Assembly: GCA_900471515.1 (NCBI GenBank)
Contig: UCFC01000020.1
Span: 62,001-126,000, forward strand
DNA length: 64,000 nucleotides
Direction: 5' to 3'
DNA from: Hyphomicrobiales bacterium
GTDB lineage: Bacteria > Pseudomonadota > Alphaproteobacteria > Rhizobiales > Rhizobiaceae
Numbering within the stretch: the stretch's first letter is position 1; each line of letters starts with the position of its first letter. A program made the translations under genes and the position numbers. This document shows positions 1-9,095 of this stretch, piece by piece. The notes under the pieces are model-generated. The model ran no database searches. It was not told the DNA's origin and saw only the letters and a program-made list of their open reading frames with translations.

Positions 1-627
1 GAGCTTGCCCAGCATGCGCAGAAGGTCGGCGCCGATGCCGTGCTCGTCGTCACGCCCTATTACAACAAGCCGACGCAGAAGGGGCTGATTGCGCATTATT
101 CGGCGATTGCCGAAGCCGTCGACCTGCCGATCTATATCTACAACATCCCCGGCCGTTCGGTCATCGACATGACGCCGGAGACGATGGGTGCGCTTGCCAA
201 GGCCCACAAGAACATCGTCGGCGTCAAGGATGCGACCGGCAAGATCGAGCGCGTCTCCGAGCAGCGCATCACCTGCGGCAAGGATTTCCGCCAGCTCTCC
301 GGTGAAGATGCGACGGCGCTCGGCTTCAACGCCCATGGCGGCATCGGCTGCATTTCCGTCACGGCCAATATCGCGCCGCGCCTCTGTGCCGAATTCCAGG
401 CCGCGACGATTGCCGGCAACTATGCCAAGGCGCTGGAGCTGCAGGACCGGCTGATGCCGCTGCACAAGGCCGTCTTCATGGAACCCGGCGTCTGCGGCGC
501 AAAATACGGCCTGTCGAAGCTTGGCCGCATGAGCCGCACCGTCCGCTCGCCGCTCATGTCCTCGCTGGAGCCCTCGACGGAAGCGGCAATCGACGCCGCC
601 ATGCGTCATGCGGGCCTCCTTAACTAA
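1..627 (+). CDS. dapA: 4-hydroxy-tetrahydrodipicolinate synthase, 3' part (start lies before the window)
   Basis: Condenses pyruvate with aspartate semialdehyde in the lysine / diaminopimelate pathway, so it feeds both lysine and peptidoglycan. The frame is open from base 1 and encodes the C-terminal two thirds of the enzyme. The family segment [14 protein letters not shown] is present, followed by [10 protein letters not shown] with the conserved tyrosine, and [10 protein letters not shown] with the Schiff-base lysine. The N-terminal strand and the first threonines are outside the window. It is followed by a hairpin and then smpB in the same direction, the usual rhizobial order. Assignment is firm; only completeness is lacking. 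Confidence 0.95.
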   Translation, partial: ELAQHAQKVGADAVLVVTPYYNKPTQKGLIAHYSAIAEAVDLPIYIYNIPGRSVIDMTPETMGALAKAHKNIVGVKDATGKIERVSEQRITCGKDFRQLSGEDATALGFNAHGGIGCISVTANIAPRLCAEFQAATIAGNYAKALELQDRLMPLHKAVFMEPGVCGAKYGLSKLGRMSRTVRSPLMSSLEPSTEAAIDAAMRHAGLLN

Positions 628-636
628 GAGGAATTC

Positions 637-668
637 CGGCCCATCTTCACAAGATCGGGCCGTTCTCT
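637..668 (+). terminator. Hairpin between dapA and smpB
   Basis: An imperfect stem (CGGCCC-ATCTT pairing with AAGAT-GGGCCG, one bulged base, three-base loop) starts 9 bases after the dapA stop and is followed by a short pyrimidine run GTTCTCTT. It could end dapA transcription or be a processing site in a dapA-smpB transcript. The T tract is weak. Confidence 0.5.
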
Positions 669-727
669 TACATAGATCACAGGAAATGAGGGCGCGGCAT
701 TCGCGCCCCGCGAATGGAATTATCGCC

Positions 728-1207
728 ATGGCCCCCAAAGGCAGCCAGCGTATCGTGAAGAAGGTTGTTGCGGAAAACCGCAAGGCCCGCTTCAACTACG
801 AGATCATCGATACTTATGAGGCCGGCCTGGTGCTGAAGGGCACCGAGGTCAAGTCGCTGCGCGAAGGCAAGGCCAATATCGCCGAATCCTATGCCTCGGA
901 CGAGGATGGCGAGATCTGGCTGATCAATTCCTATCTGCCGGAATATCTGCAGGCGAACCGCTTCAACCACGAGCCGCGCCGCCGCCGCAAGCTTCTCCTG
1001 TCCGGACGCGAGATCAACCGTCTGCGGGCGGGCATCAACCGCGAAGGCATGACGCTGATCCCGATGAAGATCTACTTCAACGATCGCGGCCGCGCCAAAC
1101 TTGAGCTCGCTCTGGCAAAGGGCAAGAAGCTGCATGACAAGCGCGAATCCGAGAAGGAGCGCGATTGGAACAGGCAGAAGAACCGCCTTCTGAAGGATAA
1201 CGGCTGA
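728..1207 (+). CDS. smpB: SsrA-binding protein SmpB
   Basis: Small basic protein that binds tmRNA and carries it to stalled ribosomes for trans-translation. The 159-residue product has the usual length. Family signatures are visible: [10 protein letters not shown] near the N-terminus, [14 protein letters not shown], and the lysine/arginine-rich C-terminal tail [15 protein letters not shown] that enters the decoding channel. I take the ATG at 728 because [12 protein letters not shown] matches the family start; the longer open frame upstream encodes nothing SmpB-like. It lies about 100 bases after dapA and is convergent with the NYN-domain gene. Confidence 0.95.
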   Translation: MAPKGSQRIVKKVVAENRKARFNYEIIDTYEAGLVLKGTEVKSLREGKANIAESYASDEDGEIWLINSYLPEYLQANRFNHEPRRRRKLLLSGREINRLRAGINREGMTLIPMKIYFNDRGRAKLELALAKGKKLHDKRESEKERDWNRQKNRLLKDNG

Positions 1208-1240
1208 CGTTGCCCGCCGTGTCAGGCGATCCGCAAGGGC

Positions 1241-1822
1241 TCAGTCCTCGAAATCGCTGGCCGGCGCCACTTCGGCAGGCCGGGGCGGACGTTCGGAGGG
1301 ATCGCGGCCGATCTCGGCCTTCAGCGACAGAAGATCGATGAAGTGATCGGCCTGCCGGCGCAGGTCGTCGGCGATCATTGGCGGCTGGGTCGACATGGTC
1401 GAAATGACCGAAACCTTGCGTCCCTTGCGTTGCAGCGCTTCGACCAGGGTGGTGAAATCGCCGTCGCCGGAGAAGATGACGAGGTGATCGACCGTTTCGG
1501 ACTGTTCCATGGCGTCGATCGCAAGCTCGATATCCATGTTGCCCTTGATCTTGCGGCGCCCCATGGAGTCGGTAAATTCCTTGGCGGGCTTGGTCACGAC
1601 CTTGTAGCCGTTATAATCCAGCCAGTCGATGAGCGGACGGATGGAGGAATATTCCTGGTCTTCGATTAGCGCGGTATAGTAGTAAGCGCGCAGCAGATAT
1701 CCGCGTTTCTGAAACGCTTTCAAGAGCTTGCGGTAATCGATATCAAAGCCGAGACTCTTGGATGCAGCGTAGAGGTTGGCGCCGTCTATGAATAGTGCAA
1801 TTTTTTCGCGTGGGTCAAACAT
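1241..1822 (-). CDS. NYN-domain (LabA/DUF88) PIN-like protein
   Basis: 193-residue protein of the LabA/DUF88 branch of the NYN (PIN-like) fold, a family expected to be metal-dependent RNA-processing nucleases. The acidic positions are visible: FIDGANLY near the start (Asp14 and Asn17), GNMDIELAIDAM in the middle and SGDGDF (two Asp) near residue 120. The last 25 residues are proline- and acid-rich and look disordered. It faces smpB tail to tail and is divergent from rpoZ, a placement seen in other rhizobia. The substrate is unknown; an RNA-turnover role is inferred from the fold only. Confidence 0.85.
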   Translation of the reverse strand: MFDPREKIALFIDGANLYAASKSLGFDIDYRKLLKAFQKRGYLLRAYYYTALIEDQEYSSIRPLIDWLDYNGYKVVTKPAKEFTDSMGRRKIKGNMDIELAIDAMEQSETVDHLVIFSGDGDFTTLVEALQRKGRKVSVISTMSTQPPMIADDLRRQADHFIDLLSLKAEIGRDPSERPPRPAEVAPASDFED

Positions 1823-2119
1823 CGCTTACCAATCCAAAGAGAGTAATCGAAATCCATAAGCCACTTAGCCCAATAAAAACAGCGGCTTGTGAATGTGGCG
1901 TCGAGCTGTTCCGTACTTTATGAATTATTCATATATGAAAGATTTAGGGCACGATTCGTGATATTCCAAGCAACCTTCGGTGGAAATGTCATATTGTGCA
2001 TGGAAATTTAGACTGGTCGCGGATAAAGGCGAGGGGACCCTAATGAAAAACTTGAATTTGCCCGGTTTTAATTGTATCGGGCATCCTAATCCCGAAAAGA
2101 CGACCGCAAAGGACAGGCA
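1823..2119. promoter_or_regulatory. Divergent intergenic region between the NYN gene and rpoZ
   Basis: About 300 bases, clearly AT-richer than its surroundings, that must hold promoters for both flanking genes. A small inverted repeat TGCCCG / CGGGCA with a 13-base loop lies at 2059-2083, in the probable rpoZ leader, and a Shine-Dalgarno-like AAAGGA precedes the rpoZ ATG. I could not place convincing -35/-10 pairs by eye, and no short coding frame with a ribosome-binding site was evident. Confidence 0.4.
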
Positions 2120-2524
2120 ATGGCCCGTGTCACAGTAGAAGATTGCATTGACAAGGTAGAGAACCGCTTCGAGCTGGTTCTACTCGCCAGCCATCGCGCC
2201 CGGCTGATTTCCCAGGGTGCGTCGATCACCATCGATCGCGACAACGACAAGAACCCGGTCGTGGCTCTGCGCGAAATCGCCGACGAGACCCTGTCGCCCG
2301 ACGACCTGAAGGAAGACCTGATCCACTCGCTGCAGAAGCATGTGGAAGTGGACGAGCCCGAGCCCGATCCGGCAAGCCTGATCGCCGCCGGTGCAGCTGC
2401 TGCCGCCGACAGCGAAGAACAGGACGACCTGCCGGAAACGATCACCTTCGACCAGATGTCGGAAGAAGAGCTTCTGGCCGGTATCGAAGGCCTCGTCCCG
2501 CCGGAAAAGAGCGACGATTACTAA
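2120..2524 (+). CDS. rpoZ: DNA-directed RNA polymerase omega subunit
   Basis: Smallest subunit of core RNA polymerase; it clamps the beta-prime C-terminus and in many proteobacteria contributes to ppGpp sensing. The 134-residue product begins [13 protein letters not shown] and has the family segment [15 protein letters not shown] and the [10 protein letters not shown] helix. The C-terminal 50 residues are acidic, the long form typical of alphaproteobacteria. It lies directly upstream of rel, the ppGpp enzyme, in the same direction, the classic rpoZ-spoT neighbourhood. Confidence 0.96.
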   Translation: MARVTVEDCIDKVENRFELVLLASHRARLISQGASITIDRDNDKNPVVALREIADETLSPDDLKEDLIHSLQKHVEVDEPEPDPASLIAAGAAAAADSEEQDDLPETITFDQMSEEELLAGIEGLVPPEKSDDY

Positions 2525-2530
2525 GCGCGT

Positions 2531-2553
2531 TCCCGGCCTTCGAGCGGCCGGGA
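2531..2553 (+). terminator. GC hairpin after rpoZ
   Basis: A perfect TCCCGGCC / GGCCGGGA stem with a seven-base loop begins 7 bases past the rpoZ stop. There is no T tract, so it may attenuate or stabilise the rpoZ end of an rpoZ-rel transcript instead of terminating it fully. Confidence 0.4.
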
Positions 2554-2683
2554 CATCCCGCGCGGCAAAAGATCGACGATTACCAATCATCAATCTTGCG
2601 CCTGTAAATCTTAGGCATAATATTGCCCATGTGTGCGCCAATCTGCGATTGGCGCCCTTTTATTTTATTGGAGTGGCTTTGGA

Positions 2684-4918
2684 ATGATGCGGCAGTACGA
2701 GCTCGTGGAGCGGGTTCAGAAATACAAGCCCGATGCCAACGAAGCTCTGCTGAACAAAGCCTATGTCTACGCCATGCAGAAGCATGGCCAGCAGAAGCGG
2801 GCGAGCGGCGATCCCTATATTTCGCACCCGCTCGAAGTGGCCGCCATCCTGACGGACATGCATCTCGATGAATCGACGATTGCTGTCGCCCTCCTGCACG
2901 ACACGATCGAGGATACGACGGCCACCCGCGCCGAGATCGACGAACTCTTCGGCGAGGATATCGGCCGCCTGGTCGAGGGCCTGACGAAGATCAAGAAGCT
3001 CGACCTCGTCACCAAGAAGGCCAAGCAGGCGGAAAACCTGCGCAAGCTGCTGCTTGCCATTTCCGACGACGTGCGCGTCCTGCTCGTCAAGCTCGCCGAC
3101 CGCCTTCACAACATGCGCACCCTCGACCACATGTCGCAGGAAAAGCGCGCGCGCATTTCCGAAGAGACGATGGAAATCTATGCGCCGCTTGCCGGCCGCA
3201 TGGGCATGCAGGACATGCGCGAGGAGCTGGAGGAGCTTTCCTTCCGGCACATGAACCCGGAAGCCTACGAGACCGTCACCAAGCGCCTGGAGGAATTGTC
3301 CAAGCGCAACGAGGGACTGGTCAAGAAGATCGAGGCGGAACTGCGCGACCTGCTGATCGCCAACGGGCTGACGAGCGCCTACGTGAAGGGGCGCCAGAAG
3401 AAGCCCTATTCGGTCTTCCGCAAGATGCAGTCGAAATCGCTCTCCTTCGAGCAGCTTTCGGATGTCTATGGTTTTCGCATCATCGTCGAGGATATTCCCT
3501 CCTGCTACCGCGCGCTCGGCATCGTCCACACGCGCTGGCGCGTCGTGCCCGGCCGCTTCAAGGATTACATCTCGACGCCGAAGCAGAACGACTACCGCTC
3601 GCTGCACACGACGATCGTCGGCCCGTCCATGCAGCGTATCGAGCTGCAGATCCGCACCAAGCGCATGCATGAGATCGCCGAATTCGGCATTGCCGCCCAT
3701 ACGCTCTACAAGGACGGCGCCACCAATGCGGACGGCGATATCCTCTCGCGCGAAAGCAATGCCTATTCCTGGCTGCGCCACACGATCGAGGCGCTGGCCG
3801 AAGGCGACAGCCCCGAAGAATTCCTCGAACACACCAAGCTCGAGCTTTTCCAGGACCAGGTTTTCTGCTTCACGCCGAAGGGCAAGCTGATCGCCCTGCC
3901 GCGCGGCGCAACCCCGATCGATTTCGCCTATGCGGTGCATACCAATATCGGCGACACGACCGTCGGCGCCAAGATCAACGGCCGCATCATGCCGCTCGTC
4001 ACCCGCCTCAACAACGGCGACGAAGTCGAGATCATCCGCTCCGGCGTGCAGGTGCCGCCGGCCGCCTGGGAAGAGATCGTCGTCACCGGCAAGGCGCGCG
4101 CCGCCATCCGTCGCGCCACCCGCATGGCGATCCGCAAGCAATATGCCGGCCTCGGCCATCGCATCCTGGAGCGCACATTCGAGCGCGCCGGCAAGATCTT
4201 CTCGCGCGAGGCCATGAAGCCGGCGCTGCACCGGCTGGGGCAGAAGGACGTGGAAGACGCGATCGCCGCCGTCGGCCGCGGCGAGATGTCCTCGCTCGAC
4301 GTGCTGCGCGCCGTCTATCCCGACCATCAGGACGAGCGCGTCACCGTCAAGCCGGCCGGGGACGAAGGCTGGTTCAACGTCCGCAGCGCTTCGGGCATGA
4401 TCTTCAAGATCCCCGGCAAGTCCAAGACCGATCTCGACGGCGAGCGCGCCTCCACCGAGAGCGATCCCGATATCGTGCCGATCCGGGGCCTCTCCGGCAA
4501 TGTCGACGTCAAGTTCTCGCCGACCGGCGCCGTGCCCGGCGACCGCATCGTCGGCATCATGGAAAAGGGCAAGGGCATCACCATCTATCCCATCCAGTCG
4601 CCGTCGCTGCAGCGCTTCGACGACCAGCCGGATCGCTGGATCGACGTGCGCTGGGATCTCGACGAGGCCAACAAGTCCCGCTTCATGGCCCGCATCATGG
4701 TCAATGCGCTGAACGAGCCGGGCACGCTCGCCAAGGTGGCGCAGTCGGTCGCCGGCCTCGACGTCAATATCCGCATGCTGAACACGGTGCGCGTGGCCGC
4801 CGACTTCACCGAAATGGTGCTGGAAGTGGAGGTCTGGGACCTGCGCCAGCTGAACCAGCTGCTCGCCCAGCTCAAGGATCTGGACTGCATCGCCACGGTC
4901 CGGCGCCTCTACGAGTAG
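2684..4918 (+). CDS. rel: Bifunctional (p)ppGpp synthetase/hydrolase (Rsh family)
   Basis: The single long RelA/SpoT homologue of the stringent response, making and degrading (p)ppGpp. Domains in order over 744 residues: HD hydrolase with HPLEVAAILT and the LLHDTIEDT motif (about residues 25-180), synthetase domain with GRQKKPYSVFRKM and DVYGFRIIV (about 230-360), TGS domain with FTPKGKLIALPRGATPIDFA (about 390-450), helical region, and a C-terminal ACT domain. Both catalytic halves look intact, as expected where one enzyme does both jobs. I start at the ATG at 2684 (MMRQYELVERVQ), with GGAG about 10 bases upstream. It follows rpoZ. Confidence 0.96.
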   Translation: MMRQYELVERVQKYKPDANEALLNKAYVYAMQKHGQQKRASGDPYISHPLEVAAILTDMHLDESTIAVALLHDTIEDTTATRAEIDELFGEDIGRLVEGLTKIKKLDLVTKKAKQAENLRKLLLAISDDVRVLLVKLADRLHNMRTLDHMSQEKRARISEETMEIYAPLAGRMGMQDMREELEELSFRHMNPEAYETVTKRLEELSKRNEGLVKKIEAELRDLLIANGLTSAYVKGRQKKPYSVFRKMQSKSLSFEQLSDVYGFRIIVEDIPSCYRALGIVHTRWRVVPGRFKDYISTPKQNDYRSLHTTIVGPSMQRIELQIRTKRMHEIAEFGIAAHTLYKDGATNADGDILSRESNAYSWLRHTIEALAEGDSPEEFLEHTKLELFQDQVFCFTPKGKLIALPRGATPIDFAYAVHTNIGDTTVGAKINGRIMPLVTRLNNGDEVEIIRSGVQVPPAAWEEIVVTGKARAAIRRATRMAIRKQYAGLGHRILERTFERAGKIFSREAMKPALHRLGQKDVEDAIAAVGRGEMSSLDVLRAVYPDHQDERVTVKPAGDEGWFNVRSASGMIFKIPGKSKTDLDGERASTESDPDIVPIRGLSGNVDVKFSPTGAVPGDRIVGIMEKGKGITIYPIQSPSLQRFDDQPDRWIDVRWDLDEANKSRFMARIMVNALNEPGTLAKVAQSVAGLDVNIRMLNTVRVAADFTEMVLEVEVWDLRQLNQLLAQLKDLDCIATVRRLYE

Positions 4919-4942
4919 GATTCTCTCGAAGTCCCGCGCTTC

Positions 4943-4966
4943 GCAAAATTGCGTTTTGCATATTTT
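4943..4966 (+). terminator. Possible terminator after rel
   Basis: A six-base perfect stem GCAAAA / TTTTGC with a five-base loop, followed by ATATTTT, lies 25 bases past the rel stop. The stem is short and AT-rich, so this is tentative. Confidence 0.35.
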
Positions 4967-5113
4967 GTGATCATTTCATGGCCGAAAGGGCATATTGAAA
5001 TGGCAAGCCATGCGCATGCTGCATGGCTGTGTTCAGGTTACAGCGTTGGTAATTAACCATTGCCGCGCCTATCTTCTGGTCATCGGAAAATGAAACGAAG
5101 ATGAGGCAAAGCA

Positions 5114-5263
5114 ATGTTTGAACCGATCAGGAAGTTCGCCCGCGCCCTTCGCGCTCCGACCGCTCAGGAACGTGAAATGGCATATCTCAACGGCTCGCAT
5201 GACCGTATTGATCTTGAATACCGTCAGCGCCAGGTCGATCGCGGCATGTTCCGCAATCGCTGA
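5114..5263 (+). CDS. Small DUF3563-type protein (49 residues)
   Basis: A 49-codon gene beginning MFEPIRKFARALRAPT and ending RGMFRNR. The middle (QEREMAYLNGSHDRIDLEYR) matches the layout of the DUF3563 small proteins common in Rhizobiales: an amphipathic N-terminal helix, then a conserved ERE-x2-YL-N-x-S-x-D-x2-DLE-R core. A purine-rich AAGATGAGG stretch lies upstream of the ATG. Function of the family is not known; it is annotated only by similarity, recalled from memory. It stands alone between rel and the DUF2062 gene, and is followed by a GC hairpin (about 5289-5319) without a T tract. Confidence 0.8.
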   Translation: MFEPIRKFARALRAPTAQEREMAYLNGSHDRIDLEYRQRQVDRGMFRNR

Positions 5264-5408
5264 CCGTTGAAATATACTTGAAGTAAGGAAGGGGGCGTTA
5301 TGCATGATCTGCGCCCCTTGGAAGAAGAGTAGAATAGACGGCCTGTCTGTTAAGCGGTTCCATTTGCTGCTCTTGTCATGGTCCGGTGCGCTGCACTAAA
5401 TACGCGCC

Positions 5409-5999
5409 ATGTTGTTTCGCCGTCGCAAACCAGCGGGTTTTAGAGAGAAGCTGCGAGAGCTCGTATGGCCTCGCAAGGGTTTTCTGCGCCCGCCCAGATA
5501 TCTCATGATGCGCGTCCTGCGCCTGACGGCCTCGCCGCACGCCGTTGCGGTGGGTGTCGCTGCGGGTGTCTTCGTTTCGTGGACACCCTTTATCGGCGTG
5601 CATTTCGTCATGGCCTTCGTCATCACCTATTTCCTGTCGGGCAATATGGTGGCGGCAGCGCTTGGCTGTGCCGCCTTCGGCAATCCGCTGACCTATCCCT
5701 TCATCTGGGGCATCACCTGGGAAGTGGGGCATCTGCTGCTCAGCCGGCAGGACCAGATGGCCGGGCAGACGATCGATCTCGCCGAACTCTTCCGCCAGCT
5801 GCATTTCACCGAATTGTGGAAGCCGGTGCTGGAGCCGATGCTGGTCGGCGCCATCCCGCCGGCCGCCGTCACCTCGGTTGCGCTTTATATCCTGACATTC
5901 TACACCGTGAGAGGCTTTCAGGCGCGTCGCCGCGCCCGGCTGATGGAGCGCGCGCGTCTCAGGCTCTCCGATCCCGCCGGCGAGATGCCGACCGTCTGA
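5409..5999 (+). CDS. DUF2062 membrane protein
   Basis: 196-residue inner-membrane protein of the DUF2062 family, function unknown. Two or three hydrophobic segments are visible: the glycine/valine-rich [19 protein letters not shown] at about residues 45-65 continuing into a second span, and another near residues 140-165. The segment around SWTPFIGVH is the family signature. The termini are arginine-rich and probably cytoplasmic. It lies 32 bases upstream of acpS in the same direction and probably shares its transcript; DUF2062-acpS-lepB-rnc-era is a common rhizobial order. No clear ribosome-binding site precedes the ATG. Confidence 0.85.
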   Translation: MLFRRRKPAGFREKLRELVWPRKGFLRPPRYLMMRVLRLTASPHAVAVGVAAGVFVSWTPFIGVHFVMAFVITYFLSGNMVAAALGCAAFGNPLTYPFIWGITWEVGHLLLSRQDQMAGQTIDLAELFRQLHFTELWKPVLEPMLVGAIPPAAVTSVALYILTFYTVRGFQARRRARLMERARLRLSDPAGEMPTV

Positions 6000-6031
6000 G
6001 CCGCAAGCGAACCGTCCCGAAAGGCTCCCGC

Positions 6032-6436
6032 ATGATTATCGGCATTGGCAGCGACCTCATCGACATCAGGCGCGTGGAGAAATCCATCGAGCGTTTCGGC
6101 GACCGCTTCACCCATCGCTGTTTCACCGAGGTCGAGCGCGCCCGCTCGGACCGCCGCGCCAACCGCGCCGAATCCTACGCCAAGCGTTTCGCCGCCAAGG
6201 AGGCCTGCTCCAAGGCGCTTGGCACCGGGCTTTCGCAGGGCGTGTTCTGGAAGGATATGGGCGTCGTCAACCTGCCGAGCGGCAAGCCGACCATGAACCT
6301 GACCGGCGGCGCCGCGGCCGTTCTCAAGGCCATGCTGCCGGCGGGCCACAAGGCCGCCATTCATTTGACAATAACCGATGATTATCCCTTGGCTCAGGCT
6401 TTTGTGATCATCGAGGCGCTGCCGGATGCCGTATGA
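6032..6436 (+). CDS. acpS: Holo-[acyl-carrier-protein] synthase
   Basis: Transfers the 4'-phosphopantetheine arm of CoA to the serine of acyl carrier protein, activating AcpP (encoded here at 54948) for fatty-acid synthesis. The 134-residue product has the family metal site [12 protein letters not shown] near the N-terminus and the [16 protein letters not shown] helix with the catalytic glutamate near residue 59. I take the ATG at 6032 because [12 protein letters not shown] is the canonical start. A stem-loop follows immediately, then lepB. Confidence 0.95.
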   Translation: MIIGIGSDLIDIRRVEKSIERFGDRFTHRCFTEVERARSDRRANRAESYAKRFAAKEACSKALGTGLSQGVFWKDMGVVNLPSGKPTMNLTGGAAAVLKAMLPAGHKAAIHLTITDDYPLAQAFVIIEALPDAV

Positions 6437-6437
6437 T

Positions 6438-6458
6438 AGCGACCTCTCGTCGCTTTTA
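6438..6458 (+). terminator. Terminator or attenuator between acpS and lepB
   Basis: AGCGAC / GTCGCT, a perfect six-base stem with a five-base loop, followed by TTTTAAT, begins one base after the acpS stop. It fits a weak intrinsic terminator, suggesting that lepB expression is partly separate from acpS. Confidence 0.5.
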
Positions 6459-6550
6459 ATGTCGTCGTTATTGCCGCAACCGGTCGAAGCCGCTAGAGAG
6501 AACGTCAGAAAGTAATGCGCCTTCACGGCGTCTTGAAGGAATAAGACTGC

Positions 6551-7294
6551 GTGTCCGAAAAAGTCGAAGCCAAGCCGAATGCCCTCTGGGAAAATATCAA
6601 GGTCATCATCCAGGCTCTCGTCCTGGCAATGGTCATCAGGACTGTGCTGTTCCAGCCCTTTACCATTCCCTCGGGCTCGATGATGCCGACCTTGCTGGTC
6701 GGCGACTATATCTTCGTCAACAAGTTTGCTTACGGCTATTCGAAATATTCGCTGCCTTTCTCGCCCGACATTTTCAGCGGCCGCATTTTCGGCTCCGATC
6801 CCAAGCGCGGCGATATCGTCGTTTTCCGCTTCCCGCCCAATCCCGACGTCGATTACATCAAGCGCGTCGTCGGCCTGCCGGGCGACCATATCCAGGTGAC
6901 GGACGGCATTCTCTACATCAACGGCAAGCCGGTTCCCAAAGTGCCCGATGGCACCTTCACCTCCGACTACAAGCTCGATCCGGGCCAGGACGTGCCGGTC
7001 TTCCGCGAGACGCTCGATGACGGCAAGACCTACGACACGCTCGACCAGTCCCCGGTTTCGCGCGGCGACAACACCCGCGAGTTCATCGTCCCCGAAGGCC
7101 ATTACTTCATGATGGGCGACAACCGCGACAATTCGCTCGACAGCCGCTTCGATGTCGGCTTCGTGCCGGCGGAAAACCTCGTCGGCCGCGCCAGCGTCAT
7201 CTTCTTCTCGCTCGGCAACGACACGTCCTTCCGCGAAATCTGGAAATGGCCGACCAACATGCGCTGGGACCGCCTCTTCAAGGTTGTTGAATGA
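6551..7294 (+). CDS. lepB: Signal peptidase I
   Basis: Membrane-bound serine protease that removes signal peptides from exported proteins. It starts with GTG at 6551. A single N-terminal membrane segment (about residues 17-34) is followed by the periplasmic catalytic domain: Ser43 in IPSGSMMPTL is the nucleophile, Lys104 in VDYIKRVVGLPGD the general base, and MGDNRDNSLDSR the family box near residue 185. At 247 residues it is the compact form usual in alphaproteobacteria. The stop overlaps the rnc start (ATGA), so the two are translationally coupled. Confidence 0.96.
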   Translation: MSEKVEAKPNALWENIKVIIQALVLAMVIRTVLFQPFTIPSGSMMPTLLVGDYIFVNKFAYGYSKYSLPFSPDIFSGRIFGSDPKRGDIVVFRFPPNPDVDYIKRVVGLPGDHIQVTDGILYINGKPVPKVPDGTFTSDYKLDPGQDVPVFRETLDDGKTYDTLDQSPVSRGDNTREFIVPEGHYFMMGDNRDNSLDSRFDVGFVPAENLVGRASVIFFSLGNDTSFREIWKWPTNMRWDRLFKVVE

Positions 7295-8007
7295 GCAAGG
7301 CGCAGACGCTCTCGGCGGCGGACCGCGCAAAGCTTGAAGGCCTGATCGGGCATGAATTTGCCGGGAAGGAACGTCTGGACCGGGCGCTGACCCATGCCAG
7401 CGCGCGCACCGACAAGGGCAATTACGAGCGGCTTGAATTTCTCGGCGACAGGGTTCTCGGCCTCTGTATCGCCGAGTTGCTGTTCCGCACCTTCGGCACG
7501 GCCACCGAAGGCGAGCTTTCCGTGCGCCTGAACCAGCTCGTCAGCGCCGAAACCTGCGCGGCCGTTGCCGACGAACTCAACCTCCACCTCTATATCCGCA
7601 CCGGCGCCGACGTGAAGAAACTCACCGGCAAGCGCATGATGAACGTGCGCGCCGACGTGGTTGAAAGCCTGATCGCCGCACTCTATCTCGACGGCGGCCT
7701 GGAAGTCGCCCGCCGCTTCATCCTGCGCTATTGGGAGGGCAGGGCGGTACGCGCCGACGGCGCCCGCCGCGACGCCAAGACCGAGCTGCAGGAATGGTCG
7801 CACGCCAAATATGGCGTCACACCCGTCTACCGGGTTGAAGAACGCAGCGGACCGGATCATGATCCGCGCTTCAAGGTGACTGTGGAAGTCGCCGGCGTTG
7901 CGCCGGAAACGGGCGTGGAGCGCTCCAAGCGCGCCGCAGAACAGGTCGCCGCGACGAAAATGCTCGAGCGCGAAGGCATTTGGCAGCCGACATCTGCCGG
8001 AAATTGA
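7291..8007 (+). CDS. rnc: Ribonuclease III
   Basis: Double-strand-specific endoribonuclease that processes rRNA precursors and structured mRNAs. The 238-residue protein shows the catalytic helix ERLEFLGDRVLGL, the second acidic cluster RADVVESLIAALYLDGG, and a C-terminal double-stranded RNA-binding domain from about residue 160 ending KRAAEQVAATKML. The start overlaps the lepB stop by four bases. era follows 8 bases after the stop, so lepB, rnc and era form an operon. Confidence 0.97.
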   Translation: MSKAQTLSAADRAKLEGLIGHEFAGKERLDRALTHASARTDKGNYERLEFLGDRVLGLCIAELLFRTFGTATEGELSVRLNQLVSAETCAAVADELNLHLYIRTGADVKKLTGKRMMNVRADVVESLIAALYLDGGLEVARRFILRYWEGRAVRADGARRDAKTELQEWSHAKYGVTPVYRVEERSGPDHDPRFKVTVEVAGVAPETGVERSKRAAEQVAATKMLEREGIWQPTSAGN

Positions 8008-8015
8008 CGGGATCA

Positions 8016-8954
8016 ATGACAGAAGAAAACGAAATGGCAGCCCTTGGCGCTGCCGAAAGCCATCCGACGCATTCCGGCTTTGTCGCCCTGATCGGCCCGA
8101 CCAATGCCGGCAAGTCGACCCTGGTCAACCGCCTCGTCGGCGCCAAGGTGTCGATCGTCAGCCATAAGGTGCAGACGACGCGCGCCATCGTGCGCGGCAT
8201 CGCCATCCACAACAACGCGCAGATCGTCTTCATGGATACGCCCGGCATTTTCAAGCCGCGCCGCCGGCTCGATCGCGCCATGGTGACATCCGCCTGGGGC
8301 GGCGCCAAGGATGCCGATCTCATCATGCTGCTGATCGACAGCGAGCGCGGCCTGCGCGGCGATGCCGAAGCCATCCTCGAAGGCCTGAAGGATGTTCCGC
8401 AGAAGAAGATCCTCGTTCTCAACAAGATCGACCGCGTCAACCGCGAACTGCTTCTGGCGCTCGCCGCCACCGCCAACCAGAAGGTTGCGTTCGAGCAGAC
8501 CTTCATGATCTCGGCCGAAAACGGTTCGGGCTGCGACGACGTGATGGACTATCTGGCAAAGACCCTGCCGGAAGGCCCCTGGTACTATCCGGAAGACCAG
8601 ATTTCCGATCTGCCGATGCGCCAGCTCGCCGCCGAAATCACCCGCGAAAAGCTCTTCCTGCGCCTGCATCAGGAGCTTCCCTATTCCTCGCATGTCGAGA
8701 CGGAGAAATGGGAAGAGCGCAAGGACGGTTCCGTGCGCATCGAACAGGTCATCTATGTCGAGCGCGACAGCCAGAAGAAGATCGCGCTCGGCAAGGGCGG
8801 CGAGACGATCAAGGCGATCTCCTCGGCCTCCCGCCGCGAACTGTCCGAAATCCTCGAACAGCCGGTCCATCTCTTCCTGTTCGTCAAGGTGCGCGAGAAC
8901 TGGGGCGACGATCCCGAGCGCTTCCGCGAGATGGGGCTCGAATTCCCGCATTAG
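8016..8954 (+). CDS. era: GTPase Era
   Basis: Essential Ras-like GTPase that binds the 3' end of 16S rRNA and aids 30S maturation. The G1 motif GPTNAGKST, G2 region, DTPG (G3) and NKID (G4) are present, followed by a C-terminal KH RNA-binding domain with GKGGETIKAI near residue 250. I take the ATG at 8016 (MTEENEMAAL); an ATG at 8034 in the same frame is also possible. An open frame running 36 bases further upstream needs a TTG start inside rnc and is less likely. Confidence 0.96.
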   Translation: MTEENEMAALGAAESHPTHSGFVALIGPTNAGKSTLVNRLVGAKVSIVSHKVQTTRAIVRGIAIHNNAQIVFMDTPGIFKPRRRLDRAMVTSAWGGAKDADLIMLLIDSERGLRGDAEAILEGLKDVPQKKILVLNKIDRVNRELLLALAATANQKVAFEQTFMISAENGSGCDDVMDYLAKTLPEGPWYYPEDQISDLPMRQLAAEITREKLFLRLHQELPYSSHVETEKWEERKDGSVRIEQVIYVERDSQKKIALGKGGETIKAISSASRRELSEILEQPVHLFLFVKVRENWGDDPERFREMGLEFPH

Positions 8955-9049
8955 GGCTGCAACAAGCGCCGTCCAGCCCCTTGTTTCCGTGTGAAAATCG
9001 CGGCCTGTTGCAGGGAACCATTCGGCCTGCCCGCGCATTGATCCGCCAA

Positions 9050-9079
9050 CGGCGCCGCACCCTGCGGCGCCGGTTTTTG
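9050..9079 (+). terminator. Strong intrinsic terminator after era
   Basis: A perfect 10-base stem CGGCGCCGCA / TGCGGCGCCG with a three-base loop, followed by GGTTTTTG. It closes the lepB-rnc-era unit and separates it from the Crp/Fnr gene, which starts 16 bases later; that gene's promoter therefore has to lie upstream of or within this hairpin. Confidence 0.8.
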
Positions 9080-9095
9080 CGACGGCGGGGACCAG

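Noticed and set aside
2660-4327. 555-codon minus-strand frame opposite rel
   Set aside because: Mirror frame of a strongly conserved gene; low-complexity Asp/Val/Gly/Leu content and no family motifs.
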